This document shows positions 35,010-43,300 of a stretch of 64,000 bases of DNA, piece after piece. Source of the DNA: Chitinophaga parva. GTDB taxonomy: Bacteria; Bacteroidota; Bacteroidia; Chitinophagales; Chitinophagaceae. The stretch is taken from assembly GCF_003071345.1 (NCBI RefSeq), contig NZ_QCYK01000002.1, forward strand, positions 806,001 to 870,000, written 5' to 3'. Positions within the stretch are counted from its first letter, which is position 1, and the number at the start of each line of letters is the position of its first letter. The notes beneath the pieces were generated by a model, which was not told where the DNA came from, did no database searches, and saw only the letters and a list, made by a program, of their open reading frames with translations. The position numbers and the translations under genes are program-made.

Positions 35010-35905
35010 GGCTCCGGTGCAAAGGACGTTTCCACGTGGTGGAAATAATGATCCACATATTCTCCCGGTGCTTTCCCCGTCACGGTCTTAAACACCCGGT
35101 TAAAATTCGTCACACTATTGAACCCACAGGAATACGCAATATTGGCAATGCTCTCATAACTCCCCGCGGTAAGCTGCTTGCATGCCTCATTGATCCGCAC
35201 TTCATTTAAGAACGAAATAAACGTATGCCGCGTGTGCTTTTTGAAATACCGGCAAAAGGCCTGGGGCGTCATGTGCGCGCGTTTGGCCACATCTTCCAGC
35301 GTAAGCGGTTCTTCATAGTGCTGCATGATGTAGTTATAAATGCTGCCAATGCGCACGCCCTCATGTTCATTCGGGATATTGCTCTGCACCCCGGCGCCCA
35401 GTGACACCAGGTCCTTGATATTATACAGGGATTGCAACAGCTCCAGGAAACAGATCATCTTCACGGCCCCGCTGGTATCACGGATTCTTAACATTTTTTG
35501 CGAGATGTCCGCCACCTGCGATTGGGGCAGTTTAAAGCCTCCTTTGTGCTGGTGCATAAAAGCCTTAATGCCTTTAGTATCCTGCAGTTCAAAGAGGGGG
35601 GCCAGCGGGCCCACGGGGTTAAAGAAGAGCATCATGGCGTGGATCTTCTTTTTACTCCGGGGTAAAAAATAAGAAGGATCGCTCTTGAACACATGAGGCT
35701 GGTTGTCCGAGATCCAGAAAATTTCATTGCCCCGGAAGGTATGCATGTTGTTATCGGCCACCAGGGTTCCTTCACCCTGCTGCACCCAGGTGAGCTGGAT
35801 CTCGTTGTGCCGGTGCAGGTGCGGGTAAAAATGCGGCAATACATCGCGCTGCACGATAATATTCTTCTCGTGGGCAACAGGAATCGTGAACTGCAGGACT
35901 CTCAT
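35006..35905 (-). CDS. AraC-family transcriptional regulator, candidate activator of the whole locus
   Basis: A 299-residue regulator with an N-terminal cupin sensor (residues about 10-90: FYPHLHRHNEIQLTWVQQGEGTLVADN) and a C-terminal double helix-turn-helix (GSIYNYIMQHYEEPLTLEDVA, then FNSVTNFNRVFKTVTGKAPGEY). It sits between the D-hydroxyproline dehydrogenase and the deaminase genes, divergent from the latter. AraC-type activators bind paired direct half-sites about 21 bp apart beside the -33 region; exactly such pairs occur before three operons here. The ATG at 35905 was chosen; a TTG nine bases upstream is less likely. Confidence 0.93.
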   Translation of the reverse strand: MRVLQFTIPVAHEKNIIVQRDVLPHFYPHLHRHNEIQLTWVQQGEGTLVADNNMHTFRGNEIFWISDNQPHVFKSDPSYFLPRSKKKIHAMMLFFNPVGPLAPLFELQDTKGIKAFMHQHKGGFKLPQSQVADISQKMLRIRDTSGAVKMICFLELLQSLYNIKDLVSLGAGVQSNIPNEHEGVRIGSIYNYIMQHYEEPLTLEDVAKRAHMTPQAFCRYFKKHTRHTFISFLNEVRINEACKQLTAGSYESIANIAYSCGFNSVTNFNRVFKTVTGKAPGEYVDHYFHHVETSFAPEP

Positions 35906-35955
35906 ACATCGCAAGTTACAGGTGTGAGTGAAAATGGTTGATGCACTAAAAATAA

Positions 35956-35976
35956 TAATTGTTTAATTGACAATTG
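35956..35976. promoter_or_regulatory. 21-bp candidate operator between araC and the deaminase operon
   Basis: The halves TAATTGTTTA and TTGACAATTG, with A between them, include the palindromic arms AATTGT and ACAATT. It shares 17 of 21 positions with the unit at 48284, including a 12-base identity GTTTAATTGACA (35961-35972 and 48289-48300). It lies 51 bases before the AraC start and about 200 before the deaminase start. Confidence 0.55.
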
Positions 35977-36080
35977 TTATTTTTCTGTAGATTTCCGGAA
36001 AATAAGTAAAAAAAACTGGAGGCGTAGGGTATACGCTAAGTTTTGACAGGCAGGTGGCGGAAGAAAATTTTCAAGTAGGT

Positions 36081-36111
36081 TAATATCCGGCTATAATTGA
36101 TTAAAAACCGC
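36081..36111 (+). promoter_or_regulatory. Direct-repeat regulon box, copy 2 (deaminase operon)
   Basis: TAATATCCGG at 36081 and TAAAAACCGC at 36102, a 21-bp period as in copies 1 and 3. The second half-site begins 34 bases before the -7 box at 36136, the same distance as in copy 3, which places the sites where an activator would contact RNA polymerase. Confidence 0.7.
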
Positions 36112-36135
36112 GACGATGCTCCCTGTGCGCCCGCT

Positions 36136-36143
36136 TATTTTTG
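36136..36143 (+). promoter_or_regulatory. -7 promoter box of the hydroxyproline / extensin operon
   Basis: TATTTTTG matches TAnnTTTG exactly, 16 bases before the ATG at 36159. The leader would be short. There is no -33 TTTG, consistent with dependence on an activator. Confidence 0.6.
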
Positions 36144-36158
36144 GAGAAAAAACTGAAT

Positions 36159-37085
36159 ATGGCAATTGTATGGAAAGGCGTATTTCCCGCGCTGACGACG
36201 AAATTCACCGCCGGTGACCAACTGGACCAGGCGCTTTTTGAAAGCAACCTCCGCGCGCAGCTGGATGCCGGGGTGGAAGGTATTATCCTGGGTGGCTCCC
36301 TCGGGGAAGCCAGCGTGCTGGAAACCGCGGAAAAAGAAGTGCTCGTGAAATCCGCTGTGAACGTGGCTGCCGGCAAGGTGCCCGTGGTGCTCAATATTGC
36401 AGAGGGATCTACCAGGGAAGCGCTCCGCCAGGCCGCACTGGCCAAGCAGTGGGGCGCCAAAGGCCTCATGCTGCTGCCGCCCATGCGCTACAAGAGCGAC
36501 CACCGCGAAACCGTGGCCTACTTTAAGACCATTGCCGCCTCCACAGACCTGCCCATTATGATCTACAACAACCCGGTGGACTACAAGATCGAAGTGACCC
36601 TGCAGATGTTTGAAGAACTGGCGGAAGTAGAAAACATCCAGGCGGTGAAAGAATCTACCCGCGACGTGTCTAACGTAACGCGCATGATCAACACCTTTGG
36701 CGACCGCTTTAAGATCCTGTGCGGCGTAGACACCCTGGCCATGGAAGAAATGCTGATGGGCGCCGTGGGCTGGGTAGGTGGCCTGGTGTGTGCTTTCCCC
36801 GCAGAAACGGTAGCCGTATACAAACTGGTGAAAGCGGGTAAAATTGAAGAAGCGCTGAAGATCTACCGCTGGTTCCTGCCCCTGCTGGAGCTGGATATCC
36901 ATCCCAAGCTGGTGCAGTACATTAAACTGGCAGAAGCGGAAGCCGGCCTGGGTAGTGAGCACGTGCGCGCGCCCCGCCTGGTGCTGGAAGGCGAAGAAAG
37001 AACGCAGGTGCTGGACGTGATCCGCGAAGCGCTGCGTACCCGTCCCGCACTGCCGGAGTACAAAACACTGGCAGTGGCCCTGTAA
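36159..37085 (+). CDS. DapA-family lyase, predicted 1-pyrroline-4-hydroxy-2-carboxylate deaminase
   Basis: A 308-residue (beta/alpha)8 aldolase-type protein, MAIVWKGVFPALTTKF onward. The Schiff-base lysine is K164 in IQAVKEST, the tyrosine of the family is in MIYNNPVDY, and GGSLGEAS replaces the GTTGE loop of true DapA. Together with neighbours this is best read as the deaminase (HypD of Sinorhizobium, unrelated to the clostridial glycyl-radical HypD) that turns 1-pyrroline-4-hydroxy-2-carboxylate into 2-oxoglutarate semialdehyde plus ammonia. The start at 36159 follows the promoter box; an in-frame TTG at 36141 lies inside it. First gene of a seven-gene operon. Confidence 0.88.
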   Translation: MAIVWKGVFPALTTKFTAGDQLDQALFESNLRAQLDAGVEGIILGGSLGEASVLETAEKEVLVKSAVNVAAGKVPVVLNIAEGSTREALRQAALAKQWGAKGLMLLPPMRYKSDHRETVAYFKTIAASTDLPIMIYNNPVDYKIEVTLQMFEELAEVENIQAVKESTRDVSNVTRMINTFGDRFKILCGVDTLAMEEMLMGAVGWVGGLVCAFPAETVAVYKLVKAGKIEEALKIYRWFLPLLELDIHPKLVQYIKLAEAEAGLGSEHVRAPRLVLEGEERTQVLDVIREALRTRPALPEYKTLAVAL

Positions 37086-37100
37086 GTAAAAATAACACGC

Positions 37101-38570
37101 ATGCAACAAGAGCAGATAGACCACGTGCTGCAACAAGCTAATGCAGCATTTCTTACGTACAAAAATATCCCGGCCGTGCAGCGGGCTTCCTTCCTGGAAG
37201 CCATTGCTGCGGGGCTGGATGCCGCTAAGCCCGCACTGGTGCCGGTGGCCATGGAAGAATCGCACCTGCCGGAAGCCCGGCTGAACGGGGAAGTGGGCCG
37301 CACCAGTGGCCAGCTGCGCCTGTTTGCCGCCCTTATCCGCGAGGGTAGTTGGGTAGAAGCCGCCATAGACACGGCTTTGCCAGACCGTGTGCCTGCACGC
37401 CCGGACATCCGCAAACTGCTCATTCCCATGGGGCCGGTGGTGGTGTTTGGCGCCAGCAATTTTCCCTTTGCCTTTTCCACTGCCGGCGGTGATACCGCCA
37501 GTGCACTGGCGGCAGGCTGCCCGGTAGTGATCAAAGGCCATCCCGCCCATCCGCAAACTTCCCGGCGCGTGTTTGCCATCATGGAGCACGCCGCCGTTGC
37601 TACCGGCATGCCGGCGCACGTAGTGCAGCATGTGGAAGGTGGCAATGCAGCAGGCGAGGCGCTGGTAAAGCACCCGCTTACCGCTGCCGTGGGCTTCACC
37701 GGCTCCCTGCAAGGGGGCAAGGCGCTGCTGCAATATGCATCGGAAAGAAAACGCAACATACCCGTGTTTGCAGAAATGAGCAGCGTGAACCCGGTAGTGC
37801 TCCTGCCGGATGCACTGCAGGAAAACGCGGAACAACTGGCGCAAACCTATGCCGGTTCCATCACCCTGGGCATGGGCCAGTTCTGTACCAATCCCGGTAT
37901 CCTGCTGGGTATTGAAAGCGAAGGCCTGCAGCGGTTTTCCCGCACACTGGGCGAGGCCATTGCGCAGGTGGCGCCCCAGCCCATGCTGCACGAGGGCATC
38001 TGCGCTGCTTATGCCAAAGGCCTGCAGGAAAAATTATTGCAGCCCGGCATCAACCTGCTGCATGCCCCGGCGGACCGTAAAGGCAAGCTGGATGCCCAAC
38101 CTGCGGTGGTAAGCGTGCAGGCGGATACGTTCCTGCAGCAACCGTCCCTGCACGAAGAACTGTTTGGCCCCTTCTCCATGCTGGTGGTTTGTAAAGACAA
38201 GGCACAACTGCTGGAGACCCTCCGCGCGCTGGAAGGGCAGCTCACTACCACGGTAATGGCTACACGTAAAGACCTGGACGCACATGCAGATGTGCTGGCG
38301 TTACAAACGTCCCTGGCCGGCCGCCTGGTGCTCAATAGTGTGCCTACCGGTGTGGAGGTATGCGCTGCCATGGTGCATGGTGGCCCTTTCCCGGCCACCA
38401 GCGACAGCCGGTTCACTTCCGTGGGCAGCACTGCCATCAGGCGCTGGGTGCGGCCCTTCTGCTTCCAGGGATTGCCGGATGAACTGCTGCCGCCCGCTTT
38501 GCAAAATGCTAATCCTGAAAATATTCTTCGCCTCGTGGACAATGTGTACACCCGCGATGCCATCGTATAA
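37101..38570 (+). CDS. Aldehyde dehydrogenase, predicted 2-oxoglutarate semialdehyde dehydrogenase
   Basis: A 489-residue NAD(P)-dependent aldehyde dehydrogenase. The cofactor and active-site segments are GPVVVFGASNFPFAFSTAGG, GFTGSLQGGKAL, FAEMSSVNPV, and the catalytic cysteine C262 in GMGQFCTNPG. ASNFPFAFSTAGGDTASALA is characteristic of the 2,5-dioxopentanoate (2-oxoglutarate semialdehyde) dehydrogenases that end hydroxyproline and pentose oxidative routes. The product 2-oxoglutarate enters the citric acid cycle. It lies 15 bases after the deaminase gene and 9 before the epimerase gene. Confidence 0.92.
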   Translation: MQQEQIDHVLQQANAAFLTYKNIPAVQRASFLEAIAAGLDAAKPALVPVAMEESHLPEARLNGEVGRTSGQLRLFAALIREGSWVEAAIDTALPDRVPARPDIRKLLIPMGPVVVFGASNFPFAFSTAGGDTASALAAGCPVVIKGHPAHPQTSRRVFAIMEHAAVATGMPAHVVQHVEGGNAAGEALVKHPLTAAVGFTGSLQGGKALLQYASERKRNIPVFAEMSSVNPVVLLPDALQENAEQLAQTYAGSITLGMGQFCTNPGILLGIESEGLQRFSRTLGEAIAQVAPQPMLHEGICAAYAKGLQEKLLQPGINLLHAPADRKGKLDAQPAVVSVQADTFLQQPSLHEELFGPFSMLVVCKDKAQLLETLRALEGQLTTTVMATRKDLDAHADVLALQTSLAGRLVLNSVPTGVEVCAAMVHGGPFPATSDSRFTSVGSTAIRRWVRPFCFQGLPDELLPPALQNANPENILRLVDNVYTRDAIV

Positions 38571-38579
38571 ACGTGATCC

Positions 38580-39581
38580 ATGAAGAAAACTTTTTTTTGT
38601 GTAGATGCCCACACCTGCGGTAATCCCGTGAGGCTGGTGGCCGGCGGAGGGCCGGTGTTGCAGGGCAACAGCATGCTGGAAAAACGCGCGCATTTCCTGC
38701 AGGAATACGACTGGATCCGCAAGGGCCTGATGTTTGAACCGCGGGGGCATGATATGATGAGCGGCAGCATCCTTTACCCGCCGCATGACCCGGCGAATGA
38801 TGTGGCAGTGCTCTTCATTGAAACCAGCGGCTGCCTGCCCATGTGCGGGCATGGTACCATTGGCACCATCACTATTGCCATTGAAGAAGGCCTCATTGTA
38901 CCTAAAACACCCGGTGTGGTGCGTATGGAAGCGCCCGCGGGCCTGGTGCACATCACGTACAGGCAGGAAGGCAAAAAGGTGAAATCCGTGCAACTGACCA
39001 ATGTAGCTTCTTTCCTGCACTCGGAAAACCTGCCGGTGGAATGCCCGGACCTGGGCCCGCTGCATGTGGATGTAAGCTATGGTGGCAACTTCTACGCCAT
39101 CGTGGATGTGCAGCCTAATTTCAAAGGCATAGAACATTATGCAGCAGACCAGTTGATTGCCTGGAGCCGGGAATTGCGCAAGCGCATTAATGCGGCTTAC
39201 ACTTTTGTACACCCGGATCATCCGCAGATCAATGGCTGCTCCCATATCCTGTGGACCGGCGCCGTGCTGGACCCCACGTCTACCGCGCGCAATGCCGTGT
39301 TCTACGGCGATAAAGCCATAGACCGTTCCCCCTGCGGTACCGGCACCTCCGCGCGCATGGCGCAGTGGTATGCCAAGGGCCAGCTGCAGCCGGGGGATGC
39401 GTTCATCCATGAAAGTATTATCGGTTCCAAGTTCATAGGCCGCATTGCCGAAACGCTGACGGTAGGCGGCCACCCGGCTATCCGCCCCTCAATTGAAGGA
39501 TGGGCACGGGTATACGGGTATAACACCATCAGCATAGATCCCGAAGATGATCCGTATGCATACGGGTTCCAGGTGATCTGA
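38580..39581 (+). CDS. 4-hydroxyproline 2-epimerase
   Basis: A 333-residue member of the proline racemase family. Both catalytic cysteines are present: C89 in PMCGHGTIG and C252 in SPCGTGTSA, so it is a racemase/epimerase and not a trans-3-hydroxyproline dehydratase, where one Cys is replaced. It should convert trans-4-hydroxy-L-proline to cis-4-hydroxy-D-proline, the first step of the pathway completed by the genes at 33698, 36159 and 37101. FFCVDAHTCGNPVRLVAGG is the usual N-terminus. There is no signal peptide, so hydroxyproline must be imported first. Confidence 0.94.
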   Translation: MKKTFFCVDAHTCGNPVRLVAGGGPVLQGNSMLEKRAHFLQEYDWIRKGLMFEPRGHDMMSGSILYPPHDPANDVAVLFIETSGCLPMCGHGTIGTITIAIEEGLIVPKTPGVVRMEAPAGLVHITYRQEGKKVKSVQLTNVASFLHSENLPVECPDLGPLHVDVSYGGNFYAIVDVQPNFKGIEHYAADQLIAWSRELRKRINAAYTFVHPDHPQINGCSHILWTGAVLDPTSTARNAVFYGDKAIDRSPCGTGTSARMAQWYAKGQLQPGDAFIHESIIGSKFIGRIAETLTVGGHPAIRPSIEGWARVYGYNTISIDPEDDPYAYGFQVI

Positions 39582-39635
39582 CCTTGCTGCCTTTTTGTAT
39601 TGTAGCCATTCTAAAGCCAAAACATTATCAACCAG

Positions 39636-41825
39636 ATGAAGTGGTGCCCGTTGCTCATATGCCTGTTTTTGCTGCACCTTTCCACGCGGGCCCAGCACCC
39701 GCACGCTGTTTTCCTGCAAACCGCAACATTCACCACCGGCGACGATCCCCGCTGGGCACAACCAGACTTTGATGATGCCGCCTGGAAACAACAGCAAGTG
39801 GGTAAGACCTGGCAGGAGCAGGGCTTTGAGGGCTACCATGGTTTTGCATGGTACCGCATTCATATTATCATTCCTTCCAGCCTGCGCCAGCAGGGCTTCT
39901 GGAAAGACAGCCTGCGTATTTTCCTGGCACATGTAAATGACGTGGATGCCACTTATCTCAATGGAAAGAAGATAGGGCAGACCGGCGGCTTCCCGGAAGA
40001 TGCGGGCGGTTATCAAAGCAAGTGGCCCGCGGTACGGGAATACCACCTGGCGCTGAATGATCCCGCTATCCACTGGGATGCGGATAACGTGATTGCCGTG
40101 CGCGACTACGATGGTGGCGGCACCGGCGGCATCTTCATGGGCCAGCCTTATATAGACCTGCTGGAAAAAACAGACGGGTTGCAGATCAGCGGTGGCGCGG
40201 GTGCCGCGCTTACGCTGGTGAACACCTTCAATACGCCCGTAAGCGGTACCCTTGCATACACCATTACAGACGAGGTACAACATATTACCGTGCGCAGTAA
40301 AACAGCTATGGTACAACTGCCGCCTTTCGGACAACGTAGCATCCACATGGAGGTGCCAAACCGCCAGGGCATTGTATGCAGCTACCGGTTCACCGCGGAT
40401 GGCAGCGGCCTGCAACTGCAACATACACAGGCATTCCCCTACATCCTTACGCCGGCGGCACCGCAGCAGCCGCGGATCAACGGGGCAAAGATCTTTGGTG
40501 CCAGGCCGGGTGCGCCGCTACTCTGGCGGGTGGCAGCAACCGGCGCTGCACCATTGCACTACCAGGTGGCCGGCCTGCCGGAAGGCCTGCAGGTGGATGC
40601 CATCACTGGTATAATAACGGGAACGGCTATACGCCGTGGTACCTACAAATTGGTGGCCACGGTGCAAAACAGGCTGGGCAAAACCAGCGCCCCGCTTACG
40701 CTCCATATAGGCGATACCCTTGCTTACACCCCCACCATGGGCTGGAACAGCTGGAACTGCTGGGGCCTGAGTGTAAGTGACGAAAAAGTGAAAAGCTCTG
40801 CCCAGGCCATGCTGGACAAAGGACTGGCAGCCCACGGGTGGACCTACATCAATATAGACGATGGCTGGGAAGCGCCCCAACGTGCGGCGGATAGCAGCAT
40901 AGTGCCCAACAGTAAATTCCCGGATATGCAAGGCCTGGGACAGTGGCTGCACGAACGGGGGTTGAAATTCGGCATTTACTCCAGCCCCGGTCCCCTTACC
41001 TGTGGCGGCTTCCTGGGCTCTTATAAAAATGAGCAAAAGGATGCAGACAGTTACGCTGCCTGGGGCGTGGATTATCTGAAATACGACTGGTGCAGCTACG
41101 ATGGCATAGCCGGCAATGATACCACCCTGGAAACCTTTATAAAGCCTTACCGCGTAATGCAGCAGGCTTTACGCCACCATCACCGCGACATCATTTACAG
41201 CCTTTGCCAGTACGGTATGAAGGAGGTCTGGAAATGGGGCCAGCAGGTGGACGCGCAGTCGTGGCGCACCACGGAAGATATTGAAGATACCTGGGAAAGC
41301 CTGCTGCGCATAGGTTTCAGCCAATACAAACTGCACACCTATGCAGGCCCCGGCCACTGGAACGACCCGGATATGATGATCGTAGGCCAGGTGGGCTGGG
41401 GAGAACACCTGCATCCATCCCGGCTTACACCGGATGAGCAATATACCCACGTGAGCCTCTGGTGCCTGCAATCCGCCCCCCTGCTCATTGGCTGCGACCT
41501 CTCCAAACTGGATGCCTTTACCCTTAACCTGCTTACCAATGATGAGGTGCTGGCACTGGACCAGGACCCGCTGGGCGCTCCTGCAGAACGCGTGCTGGCC
41601 ACCGCTCAGGAACAGGTATGGGTAAAAAAACTGGCAGATGGCAGCCGTGCCGTAGGCATTTTTAACATGGACACTACGTACCGTGATATTACAATAGACT
41701 GGAAGGCCCTGGGACTGGAAGCCTGGGCCCACACCCGCAACGCCTGGACACAGACCAACATCCCAAGACCGGCTCACAGCGTGATACCGCCGCATGGCGT
41801 ATTGCTGTTGCATTGCAGCCGCTGA
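39636..41825 (+). CDS. GH27 alpha-galactosidase (possibly beta-L-arabinopyranosidase), exported, multidomain
   Basis: A 729-residue enzyme with a signal peptide (MKWCPLLICLFLLHLSTRAQ). Domains: a galactose-binding-type beta-sandwich (about 30-190), a putative Ig-like module (about 280-365, with YQVAGLPEGLQVDAITGIITG), then the GH27 barrel starting TPTMGWNSWNCWG. The nucleophile is D484 in LKYDWCSY and the acid/base D548 in WRTTEDI. GH27 releases terminal alpha-galactose; a few members prefer beta-L-arabinopyranose. In this operon, alpha-galactose on serine of extensin is an apt substrate. It is 54 bases after the epimerase gene. Confidence 0.9.
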   Translation: MKWCPLLICLFLLHLSTRAQHPHAVFLQTATFTTGDDPRWAQPDFDDAAWKQQQVGKTWQEQGFEGYHGFAWYRIHIIIPSSLRQQGFWKDSLRIFLAHVNDVDATYLNGKKIGQTGGFPEDAGGYQSKWPAVREYHLALNDPAIHWDADNVIAVRDYDGGGTGGIFMGQPYIDLLEKTDGLQISGGAGAALTLVNTFNTPVSGTLAYTITDEVQHITVRSKTAMVQLPPFGQRSIHMEVPNRQGIVCSYRFTADGSGLQLQHTQAFPYILTPAAPQQPRINGAKIFGARPGAPLLWRVAATGAAPLHYQVAGLPEGLQVDAITGIITGTAIRRGTYKLVATVQNRLGKTSAPLTLHIGDTLAYTPTMGWNSWNCWGLSVSDEKVKSSAQAMLDKGLAAHGWTYINIDDGWEAPQRAADSSIVPNSKFPDMQGLGQWLHERGLKFGIYSSPGPLTCGGFLGSYKNEQKDADSYAAWGVDYLKYDWCSYDGIAGNDTTLETFIKPYRVMQQALRHHHRDIIYSLCQYGMKEVWKWGQQVDAQSWRTTEDIEDTWESLLRIGFSQYKLHTYAGPGHWNDPDMMIVGQVGWGEHLHPSRLTPDEQYTHVSLWCLQSAPLLIGCDLSKLDAFTLNLLTNDEVLALDQDPLGAPAERVLATAQEQVWVKKLADGSRAVGIFNMDTTYRDITIDWKALGLEAWAHTRNAWTQTNIPRPAHSVIPPHGVLLLHCSR

Positions 41826-41854
41826 TCGTTATCTTTTTTAACCCGTGTAATTCA

Positions 41855-43279
41855 ATGGAAACAACAACATCTTTCAAACGGTCACTGGGCCTGCTGGATG
41901 CCACCATGATCGTGGCGGGCTCCATGATAGGCAGCGGTATTTTTATTGTGAGCGCGGATATCACGCGCAACGTGGGCGGTGCCGGCTGGCTTACCCTGGT
42001 GTGGGTGCTCACCGGCTTACTAACACTTACGGCTGCACTGAGTTATGGAGAACTGAGCAGCATGTTTCCCAAAGCCGGGGGGCAGTATGTTTACCTCAAA
42101 GAAGCATTTGGCCCGCTCACGGGCTTCCTGTATGGATGGAGTTTTTTCATGGTGATCCAGACCGGCTCCATCGCCGCGGTGGGCGTAGCTTTCTCCAAGT
42201 TTGCCGCTTACCTCTTCCCCGCACTGAGTGATAAGAATATGTTGCTTGACCTGGGTTTCGTTCATTTTTCCGTAGCCCAGCTTACCAGTATTTTGCTGGT
42301 GGTGTTGCTCACCTATATTAATTCCCGTGGCGTAAAAGAAGGGAAAGTGATACAGACCGTTTTTACACTGGTAAAGCTGGCCGCCCTGTTTGGCCTCATC
42401 GTGTGTGGCCTGGTCAAGGCCATGGGCAACAGCCACTGGAGCGATAACTGGCAAAACGCTTTCCATTTCCAGCAGCTCACTGCACCGGGCAAAGTGGCTT
42501 CCTACAGCGGGCTGGCCTTTGCAGGCGCCATTGCCGCCAGCATGGTGGGAAGCCTTTTCAGCAGCGATTCCTGGAATAACGTAACCTTTATTGCCGGCGA
42601 GATCAAGCGCCCGGAACGCAATATTGGCCTCAGCCTTTTTTATGGTACCCTCATCGTTACCACCATTTACCTCCTGGCCAATTTTATGTACCTGGCCGTG
42701 CTGCCCCTGCAGGAGATTGCCTTTGCAGATAATGACCGGGTAGGCGTGGCCGCGAGCCAGCATATTTTTGGCAGCAGTGGTACAGACATTATCGCGGTGA
42801 TGCTGATGATCTCTACGTTTGGCTGCAACAATGGCCTCATCCTTTCCGGCGCCCGGGTGTGCTATACGATGGCAAAGGATGGATTGTTCTTTAAAGGGAT
42901 AGGCCGGCTGAATAAGAATGGCGTACCCGGACGTGCCTTGTGGCTGCAAGGTGTATGGGCCTGCATACTCTGTACCAGCGGGCATTACGGCGAGTTGCTG
43001 GAGTACGTGATCTTCGTGGTATTGCTGTTTTACATCCTTACCATCATCGGCATTTTCCGCCTGCGCCGCACACAGCCCCAGCTGGAACGGCCTTACAAAG
43101 CCTTTGGTTACCCGGTACTGCCGGCCATTTATATTATCGCGGCCACCTGCATCTGTGTGTTGCTGCTCATCTACCGGCCCATGTTCACCTGGCCAGGACT
43201 GGGCCTGGTACTGGCCGGCGTGCCGGTGTACTACCTCACCTGGGGAAAGAAGGCCCGCCAGGTACTGGTGACTGCTTAA
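41855..43279 (+). CDS. APC-family amino acid permease
   Basis: A 474-residue inner membrane transporter with about 12 hydrophobic segments. The first is SLGLLDATMIVAGSMIGSGIFIV, carrying the GSGIF motif of the APC fold; GGQYVYLKEAFGPLTGFLYGW is the second family signature. It resembles L-type exchangers and other bacterial amino acid permeases. Substrate cannot be read from sequence, but its place between a galactosidase and a beta-L-arabinofuranosidase in the hydroxyproline operon makes hydroxyproline or a short Hyp peptide an attractive cargo. The ATG at 41855 was chosen over one 42 bases upstream that overlaps the preceding gene. Confidence 0.9.
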   Translation: METTTSFKRSLGLLDATMIVAGSMIGSGIFIVSADITRNVGGAGWLTLVWVLTGLLTLTAALSYGELSSMFPKAGGQYVYLKEAFGPLTGFLYGWSFFMVIQTGSIAAVGVAFSKFAAYLFPALSDKNMLLDLGFVHFSVAQLTSILLVVLLTYINSRGVKEGKVIQTVFTLVKLAALFGLIVCGLVKAMGNSHWSDNWQNAFHFQQLTAPGKVASYSGLAFAGAIAASMVGSLFSSDSWNNVTFIAGEIKRPERNIGLSLFYGTLIVTTIYLLANFMYLAVLPLQEIAFADNDRVGVAASQHIFGSSGTDIIAVMLMISTFGCNNGLILSGARVCYTMAKDGLFFKGIGRLNKNGVPGRALWLQGVWACILCTSGHYGELLEYVIFVVLLFYILTIIGIFRLRRTQPQLERPYKAFGYPVLPAIYIIAATCICVLLLIYRPMFTWPGLGLVLAGVPVYYLTWGKKARQVLVTA

Positions 43280-43300
43280 CGGATTTAAAATTGCAAAAAC

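Noticed and set aside
36159..37085. Dihydrodipicolinate synthase of lysine synthesis
   Set aside because: The GTTGE-type loop is changed to GGSLGEAS and the gene lies in a catabolic operon with Hyp enzymes.
36135..37991. 618-codon open frame antisense to the deaminase and aldehyde dehydrogenase genes
   Set aside because: The plus-strand genes have clear catalytic motifs and operon spacing. The antisense product is rich in H, G, Q and R without any domain, as expected from mirrored GC-rich codons.
38580..39581. Proline racemase or trans-3-hydroxyproline dehydratase instead of 4-Hyp epimerase
   Set aside because: Two catalytic Cys exclude the dehydratase, and the three downstream enzymes of the 4-Hyp route in the same cluster make proline racemase unlikely.
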